The position numbers and the translations under genes were made by a program. From Palsa-504 sp963834685 (GTDB taxonomy: Bacteria > Actinomycetota > Actinomycetes > Streptosporangiales > Streptosporangiaceae), in contig CAWICW010000014.1 in assembly GCA_963834685.1 (NCBI GenBank), forward strand, positions 310,001 to 374,000: DNA of 64,000 nt, written 5' to 3'. Below the pieces are notes generated by a model. It worked only from the letters and a program-made list of their open reading frames with translations, had not been told where the DNA came from and searched no databases. Shown here piece after piece: positions 32,733 through 41,623 of this stretch (within the stretch, counting starts at the first letter, position 1; every line of letters begins with the position of its first letter).

Positions 32733-33333
32733 ACCGCGCGCCAGACGGGAGCGATGTCCGAACGGAGCCGCGGTCGCGACCCCGGTGCATTCGCGGCTGA
32801 CCGTGCTCTCCGGGCCCTCCGGGGTCGGGAAGAGCACGGTCATCGCCGAACTCCGTAAGATTTGCCCCGACATCTGGATTTCCGTGTCGGTTACGACACG
32901 TCCGCCGCGGCCGGGGGAAGTGGACGGCCGCGAATATTACTTTGTCGACGACAGCGAGTTCGACCGGCTGGTCGCCGGGGGAGCGCTGCTGGAGTGGGCA
33001 CGGTTCTCCGGCTACCGGTACGGCACGCCGCGCGCGCCTCTGAACGAGAAGCTCGAGGCGGGCGTGGCCTGCCTGCTGGAGATAGATGTCGCCGGAGCGC
33101 GGCAGGTCAGGCGGGCCGCGCCCGACGCCAGGCTGGTATTCCTGGCCCCGCCGTCCTGGGACGAGTTGGTCCGCAGGCTCACCGGAAGAGGCACAGAGGG
33201 GCCCGAGGTCTTGGCACGCCGGCTCGCGGCCGCCGAGGACGAGCTCGCGGCGGCCGCCGAGTTCGACCTCACCCTGGTGAACACGTCCGTCCAGGACGTG
33301 TGCCGCCAGCTGATAGCCTTGCTGGAGCAGTGA
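32719..33333 (+). CDS. gmk: Guanylate kinase
   Basis: Phosphorylates GMP to GDP. About 204 residues if GTG 32719 is used; GTG 32785 gives a shorter form closer to the domain, and TTG 32704 a longer one. P-loop 'GPSGVGKST' follows 'LTVLSG', then the GMP-binding 'SVTTRPPRPGEVDGREYYFV' region and 'LLEWARFSGYRYGTP', ending 'VQDVCRQLIALL'. Overlaps mihF by 14 bases and the following frame by four. Standard actinobacterial order mihF-gmk-rpoZ. Confidence 0.94.
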   Translation: MPISEPRARRERCPNGAAVATPVHSRLTVLSGPSGVGKSTVIAELRKICPDIWISVSVTTRPPRPGEVDGREYYFVDDSEFDRLVAGGALLEWARFSGYRYGTPRAPLNEKLEAGVACLLEIDVAGARQVRRAAPDARLVFLAPPSWDELVRRLTGRGTEGPEVLARRLAAAEDELAAAAEFDLTLVNTSVQDVCRQLIALLEQ

Positions 33334-33350
33334 ACGACGGAAGGCAGAAT

Positions 33351-33611
33351 GTGGCAGGGACTCAGGTCGCCGACGGCATCATCAACCCGCCGATCGACGA
33401 GCTTCTCGATGTCGTGGACAGCAAGTACCGGCTGGTGATCATGGCCGCGAAGCGCGCACGGCAGATCAACGCGTATTACTCCCAGCTCGGCGAGGGGCTG
33501 CTGGAGTACGTCGGCCCGCTGGTCGAGACGCGCAGCCAGGAGAAGCCGCTGTCCATCTCGCTCCGTGAGATCAAGGAGCGGCTGCTCAACGTCGAGGTCA
33601 TCGAAGGCTGA
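33351..33611 (+). CDS. rpoZ: RNA polymerase omega subunit
   Basis: 86 residues. 'GIINPPIDELLDVVDSKYRLVIMAAKRARQIN' split here as the core omega fold that clamps the beta' subunit, ending 'SLREIKERLLNVEVIEG'. GTG 33351 is preferred since GGAAGG lies six bases upstream; GTG 33330, overlapping the gmk stop, would add seven residues. Omega aids RNA polymerase assembly and in many bacteria contributes to ppGpp binding. Confidence 0.94.
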   Translation: MAGTQVADGIINPPIDELLDVVDSKYRLVIMAAKRARQINAYYSQLGEGLLEYVGPLVETRSQEKPLSISLREIKERLLNVEVIEG

Positions 33612-33633
33612 CCCAGGCGAGCCCGAGGCAGCC

Positions 33634-34845
33634 ATGCCGGCGTCGGCCCGCGTTGTCCTGGGCGTCGGCGCGGGCATTGCGGCTTATAAGGCCTGCGAGC
33701 TGCTCAGGCTGCTGACCGAATCCGGGTACCGCGTCCGGGTCGTACCCACTCCTGACGCCCTCCGCTTCGTCGGCGAGGCCACCTGGGCCGCGCTGTCCGG
33801 CGAGCCGGTCACCACCGACGTGTGGACCGGCGTATCCGTGGTTCCGCACATCCGGCTCGGGCAGTCGGCCGACCTGGTCCTGGTCGCCCCCGCCACCGCC
33901 GACCTGCTGGCCCGGGCCGCGGCCGGGATGGCCGGCGACCTGCTGACCGCCACGCTGCTGACCGCCCGGTGCCCGGTGCTGTACGCGCCCGCCATGCACA
34001 CCGAGATGTGGGAGCACCCGGCCACCCAGGCCAACGTAGCGCTGCTGCGCAGCCGCGGAGCCGTCGTGCTCGAGCCCGCGGTCGGCCGCCTCACCGGAGC
34101 GGACAGCGGCGCGGGCCGGCTGCCCGAGCCGCCGGAGATCTTCGCCGCGGCCGTCCGGCTCCTCGAGGGCGCGAGGCCGAAGGAACTCGGCCTGGCCGGC
34201 CGTCGCGTGGTCGTGTCGGCGGGCGGCACCCGGGAGGAGATCGACCCGGTGCGGTTCATCGGCAATTGGTCCACCGGTACGCAGGGCTACGCGCTGGCCC
34301 GGACCGCCGTCGCCCGGGGCGCCGAGGTGACGGTGATCGCGGCCAACGTCGCGCTGCCCGACCCGGCCGGAGCCAAAGTCACCCGGGTTGTCTCGGCCCT
34401 CCAGATGCGGGACGCGGTCCTGGCGGCCGCGGCTGGCGCCGACGTCGTCGTGATGGCCGCCGCGGTGGCCGACTACCGGCCCGAGGCCCGGAGCGAGGGC
34501 AAGATCAAGAAGGACGGGCAGCCGCCCGAGCCGCTGCGCCTGGTCGAGAACCCGGACATCCTGGCCGGGCTGGCGGCGCAGCGCGGCCCCGGCGGCACGC
34601 ATCCGGTCCTGGTCGGGTTTGCCGCCGAGACGGACACCTCCGAGCAGGCCGCCCGGGCCAAGCTCGCTCGCAAAGGGTGTGACCTGCTGGTGGTCAACCC
34701 GGTGGGGAACGGGCTCGGCTTCGGGACGCCGGACAACGAGGCGGTCGTCTACGGCGCCGACGGGACGGTCACCCGGATCGCGCGCGGGCCCAAGGAAGCG
34801 CTCGCGAACGTGGTGTGGGACCTGGCCGCGGCCAACCTAAAGTGA
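33634..34845 (+). CDS. coaBC: Bifunctional phosphopantothenoylcysteine decarboxylase / phosphopantothenate-cysteine ligase
   Basis: Two steps of coenzyme A synthesis. 403 residues. CoaC half (1-185): active-site His in 'VVPHIRLGQSADLVLVAP', 'APAMHTEMWEHPATQAN'. CoaB half (190-403): 'SAGGTREEIDPVRFIG', dimer/active Asn in 'GNWSTGTQGYALA', and 'GKIKKDG' with the essential KxKK lysines. The usual N-x-S-S-G-K-x-G reads N-W-S-T-G-T-Q-G here, with Lys replaced by Thr. ATG at 33634, 22 bases after rpoZ. Confidence 0.95.
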   Translation: MPASARVVLGVGAGIAAYKACELLRLLTESGYRVRVVPTPDALRFVGEATWAALSGEPVTTDVWTGVSVVPHIRLGQSADLVLVAPATADLLARAAAGMAGDLLTATLLTARCPVLYAPAMHTEMWEHPATQANVALLRSRGAVVLEPAVGRLTGADSGAGRLPEPPEIFAAAVRLLEGARPKELGLAGRRVVVSAGGTREEIDPVRFIGNWSTGTQGYALARTAVARGAEVTVIAANVALPDPAGAKVTRVVSALQMRDAVLAAAAGADVVVMAAAVADYRPEARSEGKIKKDGQPPEPLRLVENPDILAGLAAQRGPGGTHPVLVGFAAETDTSEQAARAKLARKGCDLLVVNPVGNGLGFGTPDNEAVVYGADGTVTRIARGPKEALANVVWDLAAANLK

Positions 34846-34912
34846 GCGCCGCGCGTCCAATCCGAAGTAAGCGGCCAATCCGAAGCGAACCCTCTGCCCT
34901 GCAGACTCCGGA

Positions 34913-34918
34913 TAGAAT
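34913..34918 (+). promoter_or_regulatory. Possible -10 box of metK
   Basis: TAGAAT in the 110-base gap before metK. No good -35 and no SAM riboswitch fold recognised. A 13-base near-repeat CCAATCCGAAG occurs twice (34858 and 34875) upstream. Confidence 0.35.
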
Positions 34919-34955
34919 CGCCGCAGTTGCCCGGGTCCTAGGAGGGGAAAACGAC

Positions 34956-36149
34956 GTGGCGCGTCGCCTGTTTACTTCTGAGTCGGTGACCGAGGGTCAT
35001 CCCGACAAGATGGCCGACCAGATCAGTGACGTCATCCTCGATGCCATGATCAAGGACGATCCGGGCAGCCGGGTCGCGGTGGAAACGCTGATCACGACCG
35101 GCCAGGTGCACGTGGCCGGCGAGGTCACCACCCAGACCTATGTCGACATACCCGGCATCATCAGGGAAAAGATCCTCGAGATCGGCTACGACTCCTCGGC
35201 CAAGGGCTACGACGGGGCGTCCTGCGGCGTGTCGGTCTCGATCGGCTCCCAGTCGCCGGACATCGCCCAGGGGGTCAACGACGCGTTCGAGTACCGCGAG
35301 GGCGAGGGGACCGACGACTTCGACCGGCAGGGCGCTGGCGATCAGGGGCTCATGTTTGGCTACGCGTGCCGTGAGACGCCGGAGCTGATGCCGCTGCCGA
35401 TCATGCTCGCGCACAAGCTGGCCAAGCAGCTGTCCGAGGTCCGCCGCGCGGGCACGGTGCCGTACCTGCGCCCGGACGGCAAGACGCAGGTGACCATCGA
35501 ATACGCCGGGGACCGGCCGGTCCGGCTGGACACCGTGGTGGTCTCCACCCAGCACGCCCCGGACATCAACCTCAAGGAACTGCTCGCCCCCGACATCCGG
35601 GACTATGTCGTCGAGCCCGTCCTGTCCGACGCGCAGATCGACACCGAGGGGTTCCGGCTGCTGGTCAACCCGACCGGCCGGTTCGAGATCGGCGGTCCCA
35701 TGGGCGACGCCGGGCTGACCGGACGGAAGATCATCATCGACACCTACGGCGGCATGGCCCGGCACGGGGGAGGCGCCTTCTCGGGCAAGGACCCGTCCAA
35801 GGTCGACCGCAGTGCGGCCTACGCGATGCGCTGGGTGGCCAAGAACGTGGTCGCCGCGGGCCTGGCCGACCGGTGCGAGGCGCAGGTGGCATACGCGATC
35901 GGCAAGGCGATGCCGGTCGGGCTGTTCGTCGAGTGCTTCGGCACCGAGAAGGTGCCGGTGGAGCGGATCCAGGACGCCGTGCTGAAGGTCTTCGACCTGC
36001 GGCCGCGGGCCATCATCTACGCGCTGGACCTGCTGCGCCCGATCTACGCGCAGACCGCGGCCTACGGGCACTTCGGCCGCACCGAGCCCGACTTCTGCTG
36101 GGAGCGCGTCGACCGTGCCGACCAGCTCCGCGCCGCCGCCGGCGCGTGA
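34956..36149 (+). CDS. metK: S-adenosylmethionine synthetase
   Basis: Makes SAM from methionine and ATP. 397 residues from GTG 34956, with a strong AGGAGGGG at 34940-34947. Motifs: 'SVTEGHPDKMADQISD' at the N-terminus, ATP/methionine loop 'GAGDQGLMFGYA' near 126-137, P-loop-like 'GGGAFSGKDPSKVDRSAAY' near 268-286, and C-terminal 'YGHFGR'. Full length. Followed by a perfect 12-base-pair hairpin. Confidence 0.97.
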   Translation: MARRLFTSESVTEGHPDKMADQISDVILDAMIKDDPGSRVAVETLITTGQVHVAGEVTTQTYVDIPGIIREKILEIGYDSSAKGYDGASCGVSVSIGSQSPDIAQGVNDAFEYREGEGTDDFDRQGAGDQGLMFGYACRETPELMPLPIMLAHKLAKQLSEVRRAGTVPYLRPDGKTQVTIEYAGDRPVRLDTVVVSTQHAPDINLKELLAPDIRDYVVEPVLSDAQIDTEGFRLLVNPTGRFEIGGPMGDAGLTGRKIIIDTYGGMARHGGGAFSGKDPSKVDRSAAYAMRWVAKNVVAAGLADRCEAQVAYAIGKAMPVGLFVECFGTEKVPVERIQDAVLKVFDLRPRAIIYALDLLRPIYAQTAAYGHFGRTEPDFCWERVDRADQLRAAAGA

Positions 36150-36252
36150 TTTTGCCTAACGAAGCGTCGTTCCGGCCTCCCGAATCCCTCCCCGCCGCCG
36201 CAGGCATCGCCCTGGGCCCTGGACCATCCCGCCCGTAACCGGCTCAATGTTC

Positions 36253-36280
36253 CATCGGGCCGGTCATAACCGGCCCGATG
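36253..36280 (+). terminator. 12-base-pair hairpin after metK
   Basis: CATCGGGCCGGT (36253-36264), loop CATA, ACCGGCCCGATG (36269-36280): perfect stem. Lies in the 215-base metK-priA gap. No T-run, so it is either a GC-type terminator or a structured 5' element. Neighbouring sequence contains imperfect copies of the same words. Confidence 0.6.
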
Positions 36281-36364
36281 CTCCATCAAGCCGGCCGACC
36301 CGACGGCAGGCCGCACCGCTGGTCGATGGTCATTACCGCGCCGACGTTCTGGTAGGACGGAACC

Positions 36365-38512
36365 GTGGCGAAGGGCCCGAAGGAGCAGGCGGTCAGCGAG
36401 CGGCTGCCGGTCGCCCGGGTGGCGGTCGACATCTCGCTCGCTCATCTCGACCGGCCCTTCGACTACCTGGTCCCGGCCAGCATGGACCAAGCCGCCGTGC
36501 CCGGCTGCCGGGTCCGGGTCAGGTTCGCCGGGCAGCTGGTTGACGGCTACCTACTGGACCGGATCCAGACCAGCGAGCACCAGGGTCGGCTGGCCTGGCT
36601 GGAGCGGGTGATCTCGCCCGAGCCGGTGCTCACGCCCGAGATCTTCGACCTGGCCCGCTCGGTGGCCGACCGGTACGCGGGCACGCTGGCCGACGTGCTC
36701 AGGCTGGCCATCCCACCCCGGCACGCCACCGCGGAGCGTGAAGCCCCCGCCGCTCCGGACGCCCCGCACGCCCCGCCCGCGCCGGACGCCCTGCCCGCCC
36801 CGGACGCCCCGCACGCCCCGCCCGCGCCGTCCGCCCCGGCCGCCGCCCCGCAGGATCCGGCGCCGCCCCGGCCCGAGCCCGGCTCGTGGGCCCGGTACCC
36901 AGCCGGGGAGGCGTTCCTGACCGCGCTGGCCGAGGGCCGCCCGGTGCGGGCGGCCTGGTCGGCCCTGCCCGGCCCCGAGTGGCCCGCCGAGATCGCCGTC
37001 GCCGCCGCCACCACGGCCGCGGCCGGTCGCGGCGTGGTCATCGTCGTGCCGGACGCCCGCGACCTGGCCCGCGTCGACGCCGCGCTGACCGCCGCGGGCC
37101 TGTGCGGCGAGCGGGGCCACGTCTGCCTGACCGCCGATCTCGGCCCGGCCGAGCGGTACCGCCGCTGGCTGGCCGTGCTGCGGGGTGCGGTCCGGGTGGT
37201 CGCGGGCACCAGGGCCGCGATGTTCGCCCCCGTCTGTCAGCTGGGCCTGGTGGTCCTCTGGGATGACGGCGACGACCTGCACGCCGAGCCCCGGGCGCCG
37301 TACCCGAACGCCCGGGAGGTGCTGGCCCTGCGCGCCCACCGGTCCGGCGCGGCCGCCCTGATCGGCGGGTTCGCCCGGACCACGGAGCTGACCCAGCTGG
37401 TCGCGGCCGGGTGGGCCAAGCCGCTGGCCGGCCGGCCAGCAGCCCTGCACCGGGTCGCGCCGCGGGTCCGGCCCGCGCCGGACGAAGCCGAACTCGCCCG
37501 GGACGCAGCGGCCATGACCGCCCGCCTGCCCAGCCTGGCCCTGCGCACCGCCCGAGCCGCCCTGGCCGGGGACGCCCGCGGCAGCGATGCCCGCGGCAGC
37601 GATCGCCGCGGCAGCGAGGCCCGCAACGTCCTGGCCGCCGGGCCGGTCCTGGTCCAGGTTCCCCGGCGCGGGTACCTGGCCGCGATCGCCTGCGCCCGCT
37701 GCCGAGCTCAGGCGCGGTGCGCCGTATGTGGCGGGCCGCTGCACGTCGGCGGCTCGAACGAGATGCCGGGCTGCCGGTGGTGCGGCGCCCTGGCGGCGGA
37801 CTGGGCCTGCCCGCAGTGCGGCTCCGGCCGCCTGCGCGCGCTGGTCACCGGCGCGGCCCGCACCGCGGAGGAACTGGGCCGCGCCTTTCCCGACGTGCCG
37901 GTGCGCACCTCGGGCGGCCAGCACGTGCTGGCCGAGGTGCCCGCCGAGCCGGCCCTGGTCATCGCCACGCCCGGGGCCGAGCCGGTGGCGGCAGACGGCT
38001 ACGCCGCCGCGCTGCTGCTGGACGGCTGGGCGCTGCTCGGTCGGCCGAGCCTGCGGGCCGCCGAGGAGACGCTGCGCCGCTGGCTGAACGCCGCCGCCCT
38101 GGTCCGGCCCACCGGGTCGGTGGTCGTGCTGGCCGAGGCGTCGTTGCCCGCCGTGCAGGCCCTGGTCCGCTGGGATCCGGTCGGTTTCGCCGAACGGGAA
38201 CTGGCCGAACGAGGCGAGCTCGGCTTCCCGCCCGCGGTGCGGATGGCGGCCGTCACCGGCCCGTCCAGCGCGGTAGCGGAATTCGTCGGCTCGGCGGCGC
38301 TCCCGGACCGGGCCGAGATCCTGGGACCGGTCCCGGCCGAGCCGAACGGCACGGGACCAGATACCGAGCCCGCCGAACGCGCGCTGATCAGGATTCCCCG
38401 CACCGACGGCCTCGCCCTGGCCCGGGCACTGCACGCCGCGCAGGCCGCCCGGAGCGCACGCAAGGACGGCGCCGCCGTGCGCGTCCAGCTCGACCCGGCC
38501 GAGGTCGCCTGA
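36365..38512 (+). CDS. priA: Degenerate primosomal protein N' (PriA-like), helicase motifs lost
   Basis: 715 residues. The N-terminal 3'-DNA-binding domain is kept ('VDISLAHLDRPFDYLVP', 'GCRVRVRFAGQLVDGYLLD'). The helicase core aligns but the Walker A GxTGSGKT position reads 'WSALPGPEWPAEIAVAAA' and the DEAH position reads 'LWDDGDDL', so ATP hydrolysis is not expected; this loss is typical of actinobacterial PriA. Cysteine clusters for zinc remain ('CARCRAQARCAVCGGPL', 'CRWCG', 'CPQCG'). A Pro/Ala-rich insert of ~45 residues near 120-175 and a short RGSDARGS repeat near 400-415 are lineage-specific. Confidence 0.9.
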   Translation: MAKGPKEQAVSERLPVARVAVDISLAHLDRPFDYLVPASMDQAAVPGCRVRVRFAGQLVDGYLLDRIQTSEHQGRLAWLERVISPEPVLTPEIFDLARSVADRYAGTLADVLRLAIPPRHATAEREAPAAPDAPHAPPAPDALPAPDAPHAPPAPSAPAAAPQDPAPPRPEPGSWARYPAGEAFLTALAEGRPVRAAWSALPGPEWPAEIAVAAATTAAAGRGVVIVVPDARDLARVDAALTAAGLCGERGHVCLTADLGPAERYRRWLAVLRGAVRVVAGTRAAMFAPVCQLGLVVLWDDGDDLHAEPRAPYPNAREVLALRAHRSGAAALIGGFARTTELTQLVAAGWAKPLAGRPAALHRVAPRVRPAPDEAELARDAAAMTARLPSLALRTARAALAGDARGSDARGSDRRGSEARNVLAAGPVLVQVPRRGYLAAIACARCRAQARCAVCGGPLHVGGSNEMPGCRWCGALAADWACPQCGSGRLRALVTGAARTAEELGRAFPDVPVRTSGGQHVLAEVPAEPALVIATPGAEPVAADGYAAALLLDGWALLGRPSLRAAEETLRRWLNAAALVRPTGSVVVLAEASLPAVQALVRWDPVGFAERELAERGELGFPPAVRMAAVTGPSSAVAEFVGSAALPDRAEILGPVPAEPNGTGPDTEPAERALIRIPRTDGLALARALHAAQAARSARKDGAAVRVQLDPAEVA

Positions 38513-38564
38513 CGGATAAACTGGGAACCGACGGCGCGTCGCCGTCATGTGTCCAGGAGGTTCC

Positions 38565-39113
38565 GTGAGCGTCAAGCCGATACGTCTTTTCGGTGACCCG
38601 GTGCTGCGCACCCCGGCCGAGCCGGTGCGTGACTTCGACGCCGAGCTGCGCAGGCTGGTCAAGGACCTCACCGACACCATGCTGGACGCGCCCGGGGTCG
38701 GCCTGGCCGCGCCGCAGATCGGCGTCGGCCTGCGCGTCTTCACCTATCACGTGGACGACGACGAGCCGGGCCACCTGATCAACCCCTCGCTCGACCTGTC
38801 CCAGGAGGAAGACGAGGACGACGAGGGCTGCCTGTCGTTTCCCGGCCTGGCCTATCCGGTCAAGCGCGCCTACGGCGTGGTCGCCACGGGCTTCAACATG
38901 TACGGCGACCCGGTGACGATCCAGGGCACCGAACTGCTGGCCCGCTGCATCCAGCACGAGACCGACCACCTGGACGGCATCTTGTTCATCGACCGGATGG
39001 ACCCGGCCCAGCGCAAGCTGGCCATGAAGGCTATCCGCGAGGCCGAGTGGTGGGGCGACCCCATCCCCAGGGTCAGGGTGTCGCCGCACGAGACGCTCGG
39101 GCGGGCCCTGTAG
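38565..39113 (+). CDS. def: Peptide deformylase
   Basis: Removes the N-formyl group from nascent proteins. 182 residues from GTG 38565, with AGGAGG at 38554-38559. All three motifs: GVGLAAPQIG near 46-55, EGCLS near 88-92 and QHETDHLDG near 131-139 giving the metal ligands Cys, His, His. The N-terminal 'VKPIRLFGDPVLRTPAEPV' is standard. Followed by fmt after four bases, pairing formylation and deformylation functions. Confidence 0.96.
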   Translation: MSVKPIRLFGDPVLRTPAEPVRDFDAELRRLVKDLTDTMLDAPGVGLAAPQIGVGLRVFTYHVDDDEPGHLINPSLDLSQEEDEDDEGCLSFPGLAYPVKRAYGVVATGFNMYGDPVTIQGTELLARCIQHETDHLDGILFIDRMDPAQRKLAMKAIREAEWWGDPIPRVRVSPHETLGRAL

Positions 39114-39117
39114 ACCG

Positions 39118-40050
39118 ATGCGCCTGGTGTTCGCGGGTACTCCGCAGACGGCGGTACCGGCGCTTGACGCGCTGCTGGCCTCAGAGCACGAGGTCGCCGC
39201 GGTACTGACCCGTCCCGACGCGCCGGCCGGGCGCGGCCGCCACGTCGAGTCGAGCCCGGTGGCCCGGCGTGCCGCCGAAGCGGGTCTCGAGGTGCTCACC
39301 CCGGCCCGGGCCCGGGACCCGCTGTTCCTTGACCGGCTGCGTGAGATCGCCCCGGACTGCTGCCCGATGGTCGCCTACGGCGCGCTGATCCCGCAGGCCG
39401 TGCTGGACGTGCCCGCGCACGGCTGGGTCAACCTGCATTTCTCGGTGCTGCCGGCCTGGCGCGGCGCCGCCCCGGTGCAGCACGCCATCCTGCACGGCGA
39501 CGACGTGACCGGCGCCAGCACGTTCCGCGTCGTCGCCGAGCTGGACGCGGGCCCGGTGTACGGGGTGCTGACCGAACCGGTCCGGCCCACCGACACGACC
39601 GGCGACCTGCTGGACCGGCTGGCGTACTCCGGCGCACGTCTGCTCGTCGACACGCTGGACGGGATCGAGGCCGGAACGCTGGAGGCGGTCCCGCAGCCCG
39701 CCGAATTCGTGAGCTTCGCGCCGAAAATCACCCCGGCCGACGCGCGGGTGGACTGGAAGCTGCCCGCGCACGCCGTGGACCGGCTGATCCGCGCCTGCAC
39801 GCCCGAGCCAGGGGCGTGGACCGAGCACGAGGGCGCCCGGCTGAAGCTCGGCCCGGTGTCACTCGGCGGGCCGGCCGACGCCCCGGACCTGGCGCCCGGA
39901 GAGGTGCTGGCCACCAGGCACGACGTGTTCGCCGGCACGGGCTCACGGCCGGTGCGCCTCGGCGAGGTGCAGGCCGAGGGCAAGCGCCGCATGATGGCCT
40001 CGGACTGGGCCCGCGGGCTGCGCTCGGGCGGTCCCGTGCGGCTCGGCTGA
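39118..40050 (+). CDS. fmt: Methionyl-tRNA formyltransferase
   Basis: Formylates initiator Met-tRNA. 310 residues. 'MRLVFAGTPQTAVPALDALL' start; formyl-THF site 'VNLHFSVLPAWRGAAPVQ' near 104-121 with catalytic Asn and His; Asp in 'ELDAGPVYG' near 142; C-terminal tRNA-binding OB-like domain from about 205. ATG at 39118. Co-transcribed with def and rsmB (one-base gap to the latter's ATG). Confidence 0.96.
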   Translation: MRLVFAGTPQTAVPALDALLASEHEVAAVLTRPDAPAGRGRHVESSPVARRAAEAGLEVLTPARARDPLFLDRLREIAPDCCPMVAYGALIPQAVLDVPAHGWVNLHFSVLPAWRGAAPVQHAILHGDDVTGASTFRVVAELDAGPVYGVLTEPVRPTDTTGDLLDRLAYSGARLLVDTLDGIEAGTLEAVPQPAEFVSFAPKITPADARVDWKLPAHAVDRLIRACTPEPGAWTEHEGARLKLGPVSLGGPADAPDLAPGEVLATRHDVFAGTGSRPVRLGEVQAEGKRRMMASDWARGLRSGGPVRLG

Positions 40051-40051
40051 T

Positions 40052-41623
40052 ATGGCGGAGCGAGCACGACTCACCCGGCCCCGGGCCGCGGGATCCTCGA
40101 AGCCCCGGGCCGCGGGATCCTCGAAGCTCGGAGCCGCGGGATCCTCAGGGCCCCGAGCCGCCGGATCCCCCCGGCCCGGCCGGCGCCGGGCCGATCCGGC
40201 CCGGCGGGCCGCCTACGACGTCCTGCGCGCGGTGGCGGACCGCGACGCCTACGCCAACTTGCTGCTGCCCGCCTTGCTGACCGAGCGCGGCCTGACCGGC
40301 CGGGACGCTGCGTTCGCCACCGAACTGACCTACGGCACGCTGCGCGGCCGCGGCACCTACGACGCGATCCTGGCCGCCTGCAGTGACCGTGACCAGCTGG
40401 ACCCGCCGGTACGCGACGTCCTGCGGCTCGGCGCCCACCAGCTGCTGGCCACCCGGGTCGGCCAGCACGCTGCCGTGGCCACCTCGGTCGACCTGGCCAA
40501 GGACGTGTGCGGCCCCCGTCCGTCGGGCTTCGTCAACGCCGTGCTCCGCCGGGTCGCCACCCGTGACCTGGACGGCTGGACCGAGATCGTCGCTCCCAAC
40601 CGGGACCGCGATCCGTCTGGCTATCTGGCCGTGCGTCACAGCTACCCCCGCTGGATCGTCGAGGCATTCCGCGACGCGCTGGGCGAGGCCAGCGCCGCCG
40701 AGCTCGAGGACGCCCTCGCGGCCGGCAACCTCAGGCCCGATGTGGTCCTCGCCGTTACCCCCGGCCTCGCCGACGGCCAGGACGCCGGCCACGCCCCCGC
40801 TCCGCTCACCCCGCCGGATGTGACCCCGACCCGCTGGTCGCCCTACGGCCTGCGGCTGGCCGCCGGCGACCCTTCCCCCTACGTCGCCAGCGGCCAGGCC
40901 GTCGTCCAGGACGAGGCCAGCCAGCTCGCCGCGCTCGCCCTCACCCGCGTCGGCCTCAGCCCGGCCGGTGACGCGAGTGCCCCGGGGCAGGACAGTCTGT
41001 GGCTCGACCTGTGCGCCGGCCCCGGCGGCAAGGCCCGGCTACTGTCTGGGCTCGCCGCGCAGCACGGCGCCCGCTTGATCGCTTCCGATATCCGGCCCCG
41101 CCGCGCCGCCCGGGTCTGGTCCGCCCTGCGCCGCGCCGGGCTCACCCCGGCCGTGATCGCCGCCGACGGGCGGCGCGTCCCCTGGCGGCCCGGGACGTTC
41201 GACCGCGTGCTGGCCGACGTGCCCTGCTCGAACCTCGGCTCGCTGCGCCGCCGTCCCGAAGCCCGGTGGCGCAAGACCCCGGACCACGTGCCCGAGCTGG
41301 CCGGCGTGCAGCGCGAGCTGCTGAACGCGGCGATCGACTCGGTCCGGCCCGGCGGCGTGGTCGCCTACGTGACCTGCTCGCCGCACCTGGCCGAGACCCG
41401 CGACGTAGTCACCGCCGTCGCCGGCCGGCGCGGCGACGTCACCATCCTCGACGCTCCCGCCGTGCTTGCCGACGTCCCCGGCCTGCGCGCCTCCGATCCC
41501 CGGTTCGCCCAGTTCTGGCCGCACCGGCACGGCACCGACGCGATCTTCCTAGCGCTTATTTCCCGTCGCTCGCCTCCGGGGCCTCCGCATATAGCTTGCG
41601 CACCTCCCCATCCCCCTTCATAG
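40052..41623 (+). CDS. rsmB: 16S rRNA m5C967 methyltransferase RsmB-like
   Basis: 523 residues. An Arg/Ala/Gly/Ser-rich N-terminal tail (about 1-48) encoded by a 24-base repeat; NusB-like RNA-binding domain about 50-190 ('RRAAYDVLRAVADRDAYANLLLP' split here, 'FATELTYGTLRGRG'); methyltransferase domain with SAM motif 'CAGPGGKARLLSGLA' near 318, motif IV 'ADVPCSNLGSLRRRPE' near 390 and the catalytic Cys in 'YVTCSPH' near 440. The final ~20 residues ('SPPGPPHIACAPPHP') are encoded by repeat copy C, not by family sequence. ATG 40052. Confidence 0.92.
   Translation: MAERARLTRPRAAGSSKPRAAGSSKLGAAGSSGPRAAGSPRPGRRRADPARRAAYDVLRAVADRDAYANLLLPALLTERGLTGRDAAFATELTYGTLRGRGTYDAILAACSDRDQLDPPVRDVLRLGAHQLLATRVGQHAAVATSVDLAKDVCGPRPSGFVNAVLRRVATRDLDGWTEIVAPNRDRDPSGYLAVRHSYPRWIVEAFRDALGEASAAELEDALAAGNLRPDVVLAVTPGLADGQDAGHAPAPLTPPDVTPTRWSPYGLRLAAGDPSPYVASGQAVVQDEASQLAALALTRVGLSPAGDASAPGQDSLWLDLCAGPGGKARLLSGLAAQHGARLIASDIRPRRAARVWSALRRAGLTPAVIAADGRRVPWRPGTFDRVLADVPCSNLGSLRRRPEARWRKTPDHVPELAGVQRELLNAAIDSVRPGGVVAYVTCSPHLAETRDVVTAVAGRRGDVTILDAPAVLADVPGLRASDPRFAQFWPHRHGTDAIFLALISRRSPPGPPHIACAPPHPPS
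40081..40174 (+). repeat. 24-base tandem repeat in the rsmB 5' end
   Basis: CCGGGCCGCGGGATCCTCGA-type units start at 40081, 40105, 40129 and 40153; the first two differ at one position, the next two at several. They encode RAAGSSKP-like repeats ahead of the NusB domain. Confidence 0.85.

Noticed and set aside
34846..34955. SAM riboswitch before metK
   Set aside because: None of the known SAM aptamer cores could be drawn in the 110 bases.
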